Positions 1-8,140 of a DNA stretch of 51,111 bases are shown one piece after another; position 1 is the stretch's first letter; each line of letters begins with the position of its first letter. Made by a program: the position numbers and the translations under genes. Origin of the DNA: a virus. The DNA is taken from IMG/VR virus record IMGVR_UViG_3300009786_000019, positions 1-51,111 of that record; one strand, 5' to 3'. The notes under the pieces are model-generated. The model had not been told where the DNA came from, made no database searches, and saw only the letters and a program-made list of their open reading frames with translations.

Positions 1-1058
1 GACAGTATTTGGCCGTTATCTTCCGATATGGTGACAATATACGGGACTTTTATCCCCGTAGGTTCGCCTTCTTCGTCCACATCTTCGTATCCTTCAAGGT
101 CTAAATTGGCGTGAACCTCTAAAACCGTGCAATCGTAGTCATAATTGCTGGGTTCAACCCCATCAACATAGTCAATTTCTTTGCGAACCTCGTCAATGGA
201 CCCTTGGCCGGGTAAAACCTCAATATCTCGGTACTGTCCCCCAAGTTGTTTCTTCTTCAGATCGTTCAAAGACATGCGAACAACCTGCGTAATGTTCTCG
301 CAAGTGTCTAAATCCGACGTTTCATAGGGAACAACAAGGTTTTCCGCAGGTACAAACCTACTGACACAACGGCCCATCGCCTCATCATAGTAAATTTTCT
401 TAAAAGTGCTCCCTGCAAGCGGCAGATAGAACAACATCTGGTCCATGTCGGGGGTGTAATCCTCCATGACAGACGTTATGTAGTAGTTCATAAACTGCTG
501 AACTCGCCGGGCCTGATCCTTCTTCTCCAGCGTTTCTTCGCCCAAGACTTCTGTTTTTACAGGGCCACGGGAAGGCAATAATTCATTGAAAGCTTGCGCC
601 TGAAACTGCGTTGCAGCCTCCGCTAACAAGGGGTGGGTCACACCGCTGGAGCCTCGAAAGGGTTGTTCTCGCTCTTCGTAGTTAAAACCAAGCAGTTCCA
701 AGCCGTTTGCATACGCATCTTCCCAGTCGTGACGCCCCGCTTTGTTGGCATCAAACTGCTCAAGGAGATTGCTGGCAATGGCCCCCAGATCACGATCTGG
801 TATTTCTTCGGCTAAGTTGGCGTAAAAATCTTCGTTGGTGCCGCGATCATCGGTTGGATCAAAATCTACCGTAGCTCCGCCATCGGCTTCTAAAATAATT
901 TCAATAGAAGGCTCACCCTCAATATCCGACAGATTAACCAAAGGAGCTTGGGAATCGGGAATCTCTATCTCAAGTTCTGCCTCTAAATCTGCTTCATCCA
1001 GTTGTGACGGTACGTTGTTGTCCATCAACGAGCCACGGCCTCTTTGTTCCTCTGCCAT
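1..1058 (-). CDS. Portal protein, N-terminal part (continues at window end)
   Basis: This is the N-terminal 352 or so residues of the portal, the dodecameric ring at the capsid vertex through which DNA is packaged and ejected. The reading frame is open from ATG at 1058 to base 1 and continues in the same frame at 50988 because the contig is circular, giving 814 residues in all. An AGAGG site lies six bases before the ATG, and the gene starts three bases after the preceding gene's stop. The first 70 residues are very acidic; the body then carries the conserved W-E-D-A-Y and F-R-G-S-S-G-V-T-H-P region typical of P22-like portals in marine phages. Family assignment is by recognition of these motifs and its place after terminase. 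Confidence 0.85.
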   Translation of the reverse strand, partial: MAEEQRGRGSLMDNNVPSQLDEADLEAELEIEIPDSQAPLVNLSDIEGEPSIEIILEADGGATVDFDPTDDRGTNEDFYANLAEEIPDRDLGAIASNLLEQFDANKAGRHDWEDAYANGLELLGFNYEEREQPFRGSSGVTHPLLAEAATQFQAQAFNELLPSRGPVKTEVLGEETLEKKDQARRVQQFMNYYITSVMEDYTPDMDQMLFYLPLAGSTFKKIYYDEAMGRCVSRFVPAENLVVPYETSDLDTCENITQVVRMSLNDLKKKQLGGQYRDIEVLPGQGSIDEVRKEIDYVDGVEPSNYDYDCTVLEVHANLDLEGYEDVDEEGEPTGIKVPYIVTISEDNGQIL

Positions 1059-1061
1059 ACA

Positions 1062-2675
1062 TCACCTCTCCGGGTCTGTGCGATCCAGTATTATATCAAT
1101 CTGCTCTTGGATTTCAGGTTCTATGTCAGCGGCATCAGCAGTAGAGTTAACTGGCAACCCCGCCTCTCTCATTTGTTTGCTCAAAGCCGCCTTGTTTCTA
1201 ATGTTCTTTTCTGAACTTTTTCTCACGGGCTTGTCCATATCAAGTGTCCCTATTCCTTTTTCAGAAACTGTATCTGCTTGTTGTTGAGCCATAGCTTGTT
1301 CAGGTGTAAGTGTCGCTGCCCCAACCGCCGCCGCCAAAGGAATTGCCAATTTATATTTTCTAGCAATAGAAATAATCGCTGGATCATAAACCACCATGTT
1401 TTTAGTTTTTCCAGTCTTCGCGGTTCTTGAAAGGCGATCATTGTACTGGGCACCTTTTATGCCTTTCTTCGCCAACTCAATAGACAAAATATTTTCTACC
1501 CCAAATCCTAGATCAAAGGCTTGGCTCAAATCTTCAAAGCTTCTGTCTTGAGCAAGTAAAGCTTCTGTCAGACCTCTTCGTAAATTTTCTATTGGCATAT
1601 CTACCAAAGAATTTTTTAATTTTTCATTTGCTGGGCTTGGGACGCCAAACTCTTCCGCTACATCTTGTTTTTTCAAAATGCTTAAACCAACGTTAACTAG
1701 CCGTTCTTTTGGCAAGCTGTCTAAACTTCCATCGACAACGTCGATAATAGCATTTTTTACGTTTTGGGACTGGTTTATCAGGGTAGCATCATAATCTGCC
1801 AATAAATTAGGATCTACTTCAACATCGACATCATATCCGTAAGCCTTTGCCTTTCCCATAGGGATCATACGTGCGGCATTACCCTCCTCGTTGTACTTGA
1901 TGACGTAAGCTGATCCATCTTCAAACTCCAATCTTGTTAGGTTTTCTCGACCAAATTGGCGTGTAGTATCTACCACATTGGAACCAATCTCACCCTCACC
2001 TATCATTTCATCAACAAAGGCAGAAAAATTTTCTTGTGGAGCATCAGGCCCCTGCCTAAATTGAGGATCGTTTGGCCGCATGTCACCAAAACCAAACTGA
2101 TCTTCCAAATCTGCTGCCATTGAACCCTCTGGGGGCGGTTGTCGCTCGGCTTTCATTGTCGCCATCTGGCGATAATATTCGTCTACCTCTGCTGCCTTTG
2201 GATCGGACAGAAAAACACCTTGACCTTGAACATTTGCACCTTCCCCGGTTTTTATTGTTGTTGGATCAAGTTTAAATTCTTCAAAGCTATGGGGACTAGA
2301 GTGTTTGCGACGAAAAATCTGTTCAATGCCCTCTTTAGGAGCACCGCTTCCAATAGTAGACTTTGTTCCTCTGAAAATTTTTGGTAACTTTGCTGCAAAA
2401 CCCACCAAAGGAATTCCCCCCAATAGCTGTAAACCGCCATCAAGATATTCGCCCTCTAGCAAATTTTTATAAAGAGAGGGGTACCGCTCCCCGCTTCGTA
2501 ACATTTTACTAAAAGAAGTTTTTTTATCTGGCGAGGCTGGCCAAAAACCAAATAAATCTGCTATGCCTCCGGCACCTGTCATCAATCCTGCAAATTGACT
2601 AATCTCTGCTGGAGTATAGTTTTGAGCAATACGAGAAGTGTCTTGTACTAAGGATTGAATATACGGGTCAGACAT
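1062..2675 (-). CDS. Virion-associated polyvalent-type protein with ADP-ribosyltransferase-like motifs
   Basis: A 537-residue protein encoded between large terminase and portal. Two separated motifs resemble the ADP-ribosyltransferase-like domain of phage polyvalent proteins: H-S-F-E-E-F followed by GEGANVQGQGVFLS (about residues 129-157), and GIKGAQYNDRLSR followed by TKNMVVYDP (about 405-432). A short hydrophobic stretch (about 443-454) follows, then a polar tail containing GIGTL. Residues 75-100 are also hydrophobic. Its position suggests packaging in the head and delivery with the DNA, but that is inference. An alternative is a head-assembly protein that keeps only the fold. ATG at 2675, 12 bases after the terminase stop. 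Confidence 0.6.
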   Translation of the reverse strand: MSDPYIQSLVQDTSRIAQNYTPAEISQFAGLMTGAGGIADLFGFWPASPDKKTSFSKMLRSGERYPSLYKNLLEGEYLDGGLQLLGGIPLVGFAAKLPKIFRGTKSTIGSGAPKEGIEQIFRRKHSSPHSFEEFKLDPTTIKTGEGANVQGQGVFLSDPKAAEVDEYYRQMATMKAERQPPPEGSMAADLEDQFGFGDMRPNDPQFRQGPDAPQENFSAFVDEMIGEGEIGSNVVDTTRQFGRENLTRLEFEDGSAYVIKYNEEGNAARMIPMGKAKAYGYDVDVEVDPNLLADYDATLINQSQNVKNAIIDVVDGSLDSLPKERLVNVGLSILKKQDVAEEFGVPSPANEKLKNSLVDMPIENLRRGLTEALLAQDRSFEDLSQAFDLGFGVENILSIELAKKGIKGAQYNDRLSRTAKTGKTKNMVVYDPAIISIARKYKLAIPLAAAVGAATLTPEQAMAQQQADTVSEKGIGTLDMDKPVRKSSEKNIRNKAALSKQMREAGLPVNSTADAADIEPEIQEQIDIILDRTDPER

Positions 2676-2687
2676 CGGGACCTACTG

Positions 2688-4142
2688 TCAGTAATACATT
2701 TTCATTTTAACAGACTCAGCTTCCGCTTCCTCGTCCCAATCGTCACTTGGCAACTGTACAAAGTTACCCTGCCGATAGCGCATCAGCGCCTGAGTCATGC
2801 TATCCACTAAATCGTCATGCTCCCCGTTGGGGAAAGCCGCGACTTCTTCAATCAGTTCTTCTGCAAAAGCGGTGTCCGGATACCATACCATACCCGATTC
2901 AAATAAAGGAGAAACAGAATGAACCCTCGTGATCTTATCATTACCCCTAGAAGGCGTAAAGTTCACTACCGGTATACCCATCTGCCGCATTTCCTGCGTC
3001 AACGGCGTACCACTGGCCTTGGCCTCAACAATTACAGTATCGGGGTCCCAGAACTTATACTCATCAAACGCCATCTGTTTAAGCTCAGGAAAATCCCATC
3101 GACCTTTTTTACTGTCTAGTAAAATTAATCCGGGGGTCCCTGACTCGTTCGGGTAAAAAACACCCCACGTCGTAATCGCACTATAGTCGGCTGTCTCGCG
3201 CTTACTAAACGCGGTGTCATAACTCTGGATCACATAATTAAGATTCGGAACCTCTTCCTTATCCCACATCTGCCACCACTCGCGCTTGATAATCGCACCC
3301 TCTTCGTTCGTCGGATTCTGCTGATACTGCGCGTTCCACTTGCCCAAAGGTATTGATGCGCGAACCGCGTTCAAATCATCAAGACTCCAGAACTCAGGCC
3401 AACACGGCGTACCATCTTCAAAAATTGCCGGAAGCTCTACAATTTCCCACTGATCCGCTAAAGGATCTTTCGCCATTGCACGTAATAACTGGCCCGTCAT
3501 ATCCTTCTCAGACCAGCGCGTCTGCACCAGAACTATCGAACCACCGGGCTGTAACCGCTGCCGAGGACCACCCGTGTACCAATCCCACGCATCCTCAAAC
3601 CCAGAAGCCGACATCGCCGTCTGCTCCGAATGCGGATCGTCAATAATAATTAGATCACCACCACGTCCCGCTAAGTTAGAACCAACGCCCACGGCATAGT
3701 ACATGCCACCCGAACTCGTGTCCCACCGACCAGATGCCTTACTGTCAGCCGCTAACTTTACGTTGGAAAAAATTTCTTTGTACTCGTCCGAATCCAAAAG
3801 ATTCTTTGTCTTACGACCAAAGTTCACCGCAAGCTCTGTCGTATGCGTCGCCTGAAGTATCTTCATTCGCGGATTACGGCCCATCATCCACGCAGGAAAA
3901 AGAAAAGATGCAAACTCACTTTTCGTGTGCCGTGGAGCCATGTTGATGATCAATCGCTTTAAATCACCACTAGCCACGCGCTCAAGCTTTTCCGCAATAA
4001 TTTGATGATGACGACCAGCAATAAAGTCCGGCCACATGTTCTTTACAAAAACTAAAAAATTTTCCTTACACGTTTCGTTTTTTTCAATTTGAGCCAAACG
4101 AAGTTGCAATTTTAGTTCTTGCTCACTGACCTCTACATCCAT
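2688..4142 (-). CDS. terL: Terminase large subunit
   Basis: ATP-driven DNA packaging motor and headful/cohesive-end nuclease, 484 residues, a normal length. The N-terminal ATPase has a degenerate Walker A, PRHTKS (70-75), and a Walker B strand LIIIDDP (164-170), followed by the QTRWSEKD segment. The C-terminal RNase H-like nuclease shows an acidic strand SYDTAFSK (about 310) and a late D-D-L-V-D-S motif (about 450), as expected for the metal-binding aspartates. It is the first gene of the late block; the upstream 444 bp contain no gene. A weak AGGG lies eight bases before ATG 4142. Its small subunit is unusually distant, at 8649-9275, beyond several accessory genes. Confidence 0.93.
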   Translation of the reverse strand: MDVEVSEQELKLQLRLAQIEKNETCKENFLVFVKNMWPDFIAGRHHQIIAEKLERVASGDLKRLIINMAPRHTKSEFASFLFPAWMMGRNPRMKILQATHTTELAVNFGRKTKNLLDSDEYKEIFSNVKLAADSKASGRWDTSSGGMYYAVGVGSNLAGRGGDLIIIDDPHSEQTAMSASGFEDAWDWYTGGPRQRLQPGGSIVLVQTRWSEKDMTGQLLRAMAKDPLADQWEIVELPAIFEDGTPCWPEFWSLDDLNAVRASIPLGKWNAQYQQNPTNEEGAIIKREWWQMWDKEEVPNLNYVIQSYDTAFSKRETADYSAITTWGVFYPNESGTPGLILLDSKKGRWDFPELKQMAFDEYKFWDPDTVIVEAKASGTPLTQEMRQMGIPVVNFTPSRGNDKITRVHSVSPLFESGMVWYPDTAFAEELIEEVAAFPNGEHDDLVDSMTQALMRYRQGNFVQLPSDDWDEEAEAESVKMKMYY

Positions 4143-4434
4143 CTGGGGGACCCTAAAGTATGCGACTTTAAACGATTTAATAAGATAGTTAATCGCGGGT
4201 CAAGGATCATATCATTTTTCTGGTGATTATTTGCGAAGAACATGGCCCTTGTACTCGACTGACAGCCGCCGGGTCGCGGCCCGCGATGCGCTGCGCGGGC
4301 TGGATTCGACGGTTTCGATTAGCCTCGATTGCCGGAGGACCCGTGGAAGTTACTTTTAACGTATGGACTATCCCGGCAGGCTGCGGTCTGCGACGAATCG
4401 GGGAATGTGGAAGTTAACGTGATCACTTCCAACT

Positions 4435-4483
4435 GGTCCGGGGATCGTGGATCGTGGATCGTGGATCGTGGTCCGGGGATCGT
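4435..4483. repeat. Tandem GGATCGT repeats
   Basis: Four perfect head-to-tail copies of the 7-mer GGATCGT (4442-4469) are flanked on both sides by GGTCCGG, and a fifth GGATCGT follows at 4477-4483, touching the palindrome that begins there. A direct-repeat block next to a perfect palindrome looks like a protein-binding site, for example for terminase small subunit or a replication initiator. Confidence 0.8.
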
Positions 4484-4503
4484 TACCCAGGTGACCTGGG
4501 TAA
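4483..4503. repeat. 21-bp perfect palindrome upstream of terL
   Basis: Arms TTACCCAGGT and ACCTGGGTAA are perfectly complementary around a single central G. There is no T-run on either side, so it is not a terminator. A dyad operator or a recognition site for terminase or an initiator is more likely. Function is inferred from symmetry and location only. Confidence 0.75.
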
Positions 4504-4512
4504 AGTCTCATA

Positions 4513-4533
4513 CCGGGAACCGGGAACCGGGAA
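4513..4533. repeat. Three tandem CCGGGAA copies
   Basis: Three perfect 7-bp copies followed by a partial CCG. They sit between the palindrome and the terminator of the 4587-5309 gene. The repeat length is the same as in the GGATCGT block nearby, but the sequence differs. Confidence 0.75.
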
Positions 4534-4541
4534 CCGCGAGC

Positions 4542-4567
4542 AAAAAAAAGCCCGCACGGCGGCGGGC
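4542..4567 (-). terminator. Rho-independent terminator of the 4587-5309 gene
   Basis: On the minus strand, arms GCCCGC and GCGGGC with a short GC-rich loop are followed by eight T. Nearly the same hairpin is used at 5456-5480 and 6172-6197. Confidence 0.9.
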
Positions 4568-4586
4568 TTGGGTAGATCGGGGAAGG

Positions 4587-5309
4587 TTACCAACTATGCT
4601 GAATATCCCCGTGCAACATCTTAGTACCGCTGGCCGTGGTTAGATCCGCGTGATCTCGCAGCGCGGACCAGTCATCGTCATCGGCGGACATCCCCTCGTG
4701 ATTGATCCATTCGCCCGAATACCAGTCCACGCCCGTGTATTCATCAAAGCCCGGACCAGTGGATGCGCTGAACATTGCGGTTTCAAATATAGAGCAGTCG
4801 CAATAATCGTCGATCCGGAATAGCTGCGCGTCGGTGTACCCGCCGCGAACGTCGGCACCATTATGGATTTGGATTAGTTCGTAAGTATCCCCGTCTGAAT
4901 TTTCCAACGTTTGCCCCTGTAAGACCTGACTTAAAATGCTGTCATGGTTGTACGTGTTCCATCCTTGCCCGGTAGGTGATAACCCGTGATCCTCCAGCCA
5001 AGCGCATTGGTCCGCGCTGGTACCGTAAAAATCCCCGTGCCAGTCGTCACAATCTAACGCATTGAATTCCTGCGCGGTGTCGTCCAGTTGAAACGCGCCA
5101 GAGGTGAGAAAATGAAACACACTAATTTCCGCCTCTGGGTAGTCCGGTTCCAGAATGAGAGACGCGTCCGGCTCATTCTGGAAGTCCACAATGGTTCGCT
5201 TTTGATTGTGCTGCCAATGTCTACCCGAACCGCCGCCACTGTCTAGAAAATGCGTTCCGGTACTCTCGGTTAACATCTCAAAAATTACCTTTTCTATTTC
5301 ACTTGTCAT
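4587..5309 (-). CDS. Acidic phage protein of unknown function
   Basis: A 240-residue protein without recognised enzymatic motif. The N-terminus has T-H-F-L-D-S-G-G-G-S-G-R-H-W, a glycine-rich signature seen in unassigned phage accessory proteins. Acidic residues dominate throughout (runs such as ADDDDW and CDDWHGD), so a DNA-mimic or anti-host role is possible but speculative. It is a self-contained unit: sigma70-like promoter (5342-5371), TCAACTAA leader (5328-5335), AAGGGG ribosome site before ATG 5309, and its own terminator. Confidence 0.75.
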   Translation of the reverse strand: MTSEIEKVIFEMLTESTGTHFLDSGGGSGRHWQHNQKRTIVDFQNEPDASLILEPDYPEAEISVFHFLTSGAFQLDDTAQEFNALDCDDWHGDFYGTSADQCAWLEDHGLSPTGQGWNTYNHDSILSQVLQGQTLENSDGDTYELIQIHNGADVRGGYTDAQLFRIDDYCDCSIFETAMFSASTGPGFDEYTGVDWYSGEWINHEGMSADDDDWSALRDHADLTTASGTKMLHGDIQHSW

Positions 5310-5341
5310 GCGTTGCCCCTTGGGCTGTTAGTTGAGATTAC

Positions 5342-5371
5342 ATTCTACCAATCTATATGGGATAAACGCAA
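5342..5371 (-). promoter_or_regulatory. Sigma70-like promoter for the 4587-5309 gene
   Basis: Minus strand TTGCGT, 18-bp spacer, TAGAAT. The spacer begins TTATCCCATA, a string shared with the promoters at 18981-19008 and, in part, 11547-11575, so it may be an operator. Confidence 0.65.
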
Positions 5372-5455
5372 TGAAGGCCCCCGGTCACAGAACTGGTAGG
5401 TTTGGACCACGGCCCACGGCCCTTGGGCGGCTTGTTTAACTGTCAAACACGGAGC

Positions 5456-5480
5456 AAAAAAAAGCCCGCACGTGGCGGGC
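5456..5480 (-). terminator. Rho-independent terminator of the 5497-6087 gene
   Basis: Minus-strand GCCCGC/GCGGGC stem with CACGT loop region, followed by eight T. It is almost identical to the terminators at 4542-4567 and 6172-6197. Confidence 0.9.
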
Positions 5481-5496
5481 TTTGGGAAGGGTAGGA

Positions 5497-6087
5497 TTAG
5501 TAGATGAGGCGAGATTTAACCTCGACACTATCGAGCGCGTCCTTGATAAGGTCCTCGATTTTTTCTGTGGCGATAGTTTGTGCGTCCTCTTTTGCGGTAT
5601 CGATTGCTTCACAAATCAAAGTCTGCACATCGTCGCGATCAACTAGTGTGCCCTCAACTTGCATATCTATAATGCGCTCGCTAACAACTTCCTCGATATC
5701 ACCAAGATCATCTTCGATCATCGTCTGCACATCGTCCCGCTCTACAAAAAGACCTTCATTTTGAAATGATTCCAGTTGCTGGCTCACTTTGACATAAAGC
5801 CAGTCATCAAAATGCGGGATGCTCTCGAACAAATTATACATCTGCTCTCGATGCTCAAAGATTGAGTCATTGACAACCTGCCTTTGCGAATTGGTCTGCT
5901 CATCGACGATATTTTGTGCAGTTGATAACTGTTCCTTAAGTTCTTTCACACGATCCATTAACTGATCGCGTTGCAGTTTGATCAGGGCTGAATCGTCTTC
6001 CTCTTTAACCAGAGTCTCGCCAGAAAAATGAATTGTAGCGCTGGGCTGGTCCTGCTTTTCGTTTTGGTTTTCGTTTTGCTTTTCCAT
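5497..6087 (-). CDS. Coiled-coil accessory protein, unknown function
   Basis: 196 residues from ATG 6087, chosen because GAGG lies nine bases before it; an in-frame ATG 12 codons upstream (6123) falls before the leader element. After a Lys/Asn/Gln/Glu-rich start comes a heptad-like stretch (about residues 35-70). The C-terminal half is acidic and carries a repeated V-(E/D)-R-D-D-V-Q-T motif, twice about 30 residues apart, each followed by a helical segment. It is probably an elongated homo-oligomer. The unit has its own TCAACTAA leader (6101-6108), a TCGCATAC box (6132-6139) and its own terminator. Confidence 0.75.
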   Translation of the reverse strand: MEKQNENQNEKQDQPSATIHFSGETLVKEEDDSALIKLQRDQLMDRVKELKEQLSTAQNIVDEQTNSQRQVVNDSIFEHREQMYNLFESIPHFDDWLYVKVSQQLESFQNEGLFVERDDVQTMIEDDLGDIEEVVSERIIDMQVEGTLVDRDDVQTLICEAIDTAKEDAQTIATEKIEDLIKDALDSVEVKSRLIY

Positions 6088-6131
6088 TTTAAATCCTCGT
6101 TTAGTTGAAAGGTGCAACATCATTGCTGCAC

Positions 6132-6139
6132 GTATGCGA
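6132..6139 (-). promoter_or_regulatory. TCGCATAC box
   Basis: The minus-strand string TCGCATAC, preceded by an A/T-rich YTWAAA, occurs upstream of three genes at 4158-4165, 6132-6139 and 6790-6797. The CATAC part is where a -10 element is expected, but no good -35 is seen, so it may be an activator-dependent phage promoter. Confidence 0.5.
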
Positions 6140-6171
6140 TTTTAGCAACCAACCTTGTAAAAAGTAAAGCC

Positions 6172-6197
6172 AAAAAAAAGCCCGCACGTGACGGGCC
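6172..6197 (-). terminator. Rho-independent terminator of the 6214-6756 pair
   Basis: Minus-strand stem GCCCG/CGGGC with a seven-base loop, followed by eight T. Confidence 0.9.
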
Positions 6198-6213
6198 TTC
6201 TCATGGTTAAGGT

Positions 6214-6615
6214 CTACAAACCGGCTTCTTCGTCTATTGTTCCGCACTCGTCCCTGTAGACGGGATGCCATAACGTCTTAATAGGATCGCCCGGTTTGTG
6301 AGAATCACGCGCCCCTTGCCGAAATTCTAACTCCTCGTCGTAACTCAATTCCCGGAAAAGCAACTTTTGGTATGGTATCTGCTCGACGAATGGCAGATTG
6401 TCAGGGCTTTCGCTACAACGTAGAAAACCAGCCGCGTATCCATCCCATCTATCCGCAGTAGCATCGTGACCCAATCGTGACCCGCCCTGTTCCCTTATAT
6501 GGTCTGCCTTTACGCTGCACACCTCGGCAATGTAATCCATCAATCCGGTCAATTGCTCCTCATCAATAATAGACTCGATAAGGTCAAATCGTTTGTTATT
6601 CTGCAATACGTTCAT
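6214..6615 (-). CDS. Hypothetical accessory protein
   Basis: 133 residues, ATG 6615, preceded by GAGGG ten bases upstream inside the previous gene's end. It is soluble and slightly acidic, with no membrane segment or known motif. Residues 45-65 contain D-R-W-D-G-Y-A-A-G-F, a helix-like pattern seen in small phage early proteins of unknown role. It forms a two-gene unit with the 45-residue gene that ends three bases before it and shares that gene's leader and the terminator at 6172-6197. Confidence 0.65.
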   Translation of the reverse strand: MNVLQNNKRFDLIESIIDEEQLTGLMDYIAEVCSVKADHIREQGGSRLGHDATADRWDGYAAGFLRCSESPDNLPFVEQIPYQKLLFRELSYDEELEFRQGARDSHKPGDPIKTLWHPVYRDECGTIDEEAGL

Positions 6616-6618
6616 CTT

Positions 6619-6756
6619 TCAACCCTCTTCGTCAGTAAGCAATATTTTTTTCAGGTCAGGGACGGTTAATCCGGTTTCGCATGACAAATCTAAAAGTGAC
6701 ATGTTCATGTTTCGATCATAAAACTCACGTATTTCTGCGGGTGTCATTTCATTCAT
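6619..6756 (-). CDS. Small protein with helix-turn-helix-like sequence
   Basis: A 45-residue reading frame from ATG 6756, preceded by GACGAGG and the TTTCAACTAACG leader (6773-6780). The sequence (starts MNEMTPAEIREFYDRN, then a D-L-S-C-E-T-G-L-T-V-P-D-L-K-K-I-L pattern) looks like the paired helices of a small DNA-binding domain, in which a short turn separates two amphipathic helices. Its spacing to the next gene (three bases) and good ribosome site support expression. It may be a regulator of the accessory cassettes; this is inference. Confidence 0.6.
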   Translation of the reverse strand: MNEMTPAEIREFYDRNMNMSLLDLSCETGLTVPDLKKILLTDEEG

Positions 6757-6818
6757 CTTTCAAGCCTCGTCGTTAGTTGAAAGCTAAGAGTATGCGATTT
6801 AAGCAATAGACACAAGCC

Positions 6819-6845
6819 AAAAAAAAGGCCCCCATGATGGAGGCC
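6819..6845 (-). terminator. Rho-independent terminator of the DUF932-like gene
   Basis: Minus-strand GGCCTCC/GGGGGCC stem (one G-T pair), followed by eight T. Confidence 0.88.
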
Positions 6846-6863
6846 CTGAAAGGTTGGTGAAGT

Positions 6864-8036
6864 TTACGCGGCGATTTTGTCGAGCAATGCCCCCGCTTTG
6901 CGTTCAAGATTAACTCGCGCATCCTGATGCGGAATATCTCGCGCAATGGCAGTGATACCTTGGGCCGCATCCCACACATTACGAATCGGCTTTTGCTCCT
7001 CCTGAATGTGCCGAGCCATTGCAGCCTTTGCCATTCTGGCAGATAACCCGCCACGCTTAGTTAGAAACTCCAACGCATCGTCATCATCCTTGGCGATCTT
7101 CGCATCACGTGCCGCCTCGACTCCCGCTAACAAGGTGCTAGTGGAATGATGACTGTAGGTTTCCAGTGCTGGTGCCATTTCATCATAGAACCGATAGACC
7201 GCATTCTTGGTATGCCTGATTTTGATTTCCTCAAAATTCTCGACGCCCCATAGGTTCCGGTTCTGGCAGACCCCGCGCAAGTACATACAGGCAAGCCCGG
7301 CAGTTTTAGAACCTACCTCACTGTTCCACCAGTAAAATCCACGGAACACTAGATCAGGTTCGCCATTCGGAAGTTTGCCTATTTCAATGGGGTTCAAATC
7401 ATCGCAGAGAAAACCGAACATATCCCGGTCACTCGCAAACAAAGTGCTACCCGTGCTGGAATGCGGGTTATACGTGCCATTAACTGACATGCTGCCGGGC
7501 ACTTTCCACTGGCCCTCATTAGCTACCTTGACTACCGGCGCTAACATTTCACGATTCAAAATGCGGCCATAGTCTGGACCAGTGGCAGCCCGTAGATTAC
7601 CGCCGTCACGATGATCATACGTCTTGATGATTTCGCGGCCCCGGTTATGGCGTAATCCCCACGTCAAACAATCCGCAGCTAATGGTGCGGGCAGGTCTTT
7701 TATGTATCCCGCTGGGGCACCCGCTAGGGTTGCCAGTTGACCGGCTGACCAGTTGGTAGGTTCGCTGCTGATTACGGCACCCGTCTTAGGGCAGTCATAC
7801 TCTACGCGCAGTTCACCTTGACTGATGTTCTCTTGGTCAAATTTCCCGACGATGTTGAGTTTATGTGTATCAACTACGCGACTGGTCATACCTTGGCAAT
7901 CGGTATTAGCAAAGGCTACCAGTTCTTCCAACGTATCAAACCGCTCATCTTCCGGGCGGTTAGCGTAATTGCTGGCAAGGTGTGAACCTTCACTACTGAT
8001 GCCGTGCTGTATTGCTGATGTTTTATATGCATCCAT
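6864..8036 (-). CDS. DUF932-family phage/plasmid-like protein
   Basis: 390 residues, resembling the DUF932 (phage/plasmid-like TIGR03299) family, which is common in phages and plasmids and whose biochemical role is unknown. Family-like segments include W-S-A-G-Q-L-A-T-L-A-G (about residue 98), N-R-G-R-E-I-I-K-T-Y, A-A-T-G-P-D-Y-G-R-I-L-N and the late A-A-Q-G-I-T-A-I-A-R helix. Start chosen at ATG 8036, with GAGGA eight to ten bases upstream; a TTG five codons earlier lies on that ribosome site and is rejected. It has a TTCAACTAAC leader (8060-8067) and its own terminator. Confidence 0.8.
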   Translation of the reverse strand: MDAYKTSAIQHGISSEGSHLASNYANRPEDERFDTLEELVAFANTDCQGMTSRVVDTHKLNIVGKFDQENISQGELRVEYDCPKTGAVISSEPTNWSAGQLATLAGAPAGYIKDLPAPLAADCLTWGLRHNRGREIIKTYDHRDGGNLRAATGPDYGRILNREMLAPVVKVANEGQWKVPGSMSVNGTYNPHSSTGSTLFASDRDMFGFLCDDLNPIEIGKLPNGEPDLVFRGFYWWNSEVGSKTAGLACMYLRGVCQNRNLWGVENFEEIKIRHTKNAVYRFYDEMAPALETYSHHSTSTLLAGVEAARDAKIAKDDDDALEFLTKRGGLSARMAKAAMARHIQEEQKPIRNVWDAAQGITAIARDIPHQDARVNLERKAGALLDKIAA

Positions 8037-8078
8037 TTTGTAAATCCTCAAATTAAAAGTTAGTTGAATACCGGCAAT

Positions 8079-8114
8079 AAAAAAACCGATATGCGAATCA
8101 TCCCATACCGGTTT
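8079..8114 (-). terminator. Terminator of the 8141-8263 gene
   Basis: Minus-strand arms AAACCGGTATG and CATATCGGTTT (one G-T pair) around a ten-base loop run into seven T. Confidence 0.85.
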
Positions 8115-8140
8115 ATTTTTATCAACTACTTTTTGAAAAG

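Larger units (their letters stand above)
4143..4586. other. Repeat-rich non-coding region between terL and the accessory genes
   Basis: No credible gene is seen in this 444-bp stretch. It holds a GCCCGCG/CGCGGGC inverted repeat (4279-4300), a TGGAAGT...ACTTCCA inverted repeat (about 4407-4430), four tandem GGATCGT copies bracketed by GGTCCGG (4435-4476), a fifth GGATCGT, a 21-bp perfect palindrome (4483-4503), three CCGGGAA copies (4513-4533) and the terminator of the next gene (4542-4567). On the minus strand, a TTGACC with ATTAAA 16 bases on and a TCGCATACT box lie 15-75 bp before terL and may form the late promoter. A packaging site or an origin would also fit this place; neither can be proved from sequence. 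Confidence 0.6.

Noticed and set aside
1-123. Direct terminal repeat of a linear phage genome
   Set aside because: The repeat boundary cuts the portal coding region and the frame closes perfectly through it, so circular assembly overlap is more likely than a physical end.
4223-4643. Two plus-strand frames in the non-coding region upstream of terL
   Set aside because: Composition comes from the tandem repeats and palindromes; there is no ribosome site or protein-like sequence, and part lies opposite the 4587-5309 gene.
8036-8051. TTG start for the DUF932-like gene
   Set aside because: The TTG overlaps the GAGGA ribosome site used by ATG 8036.
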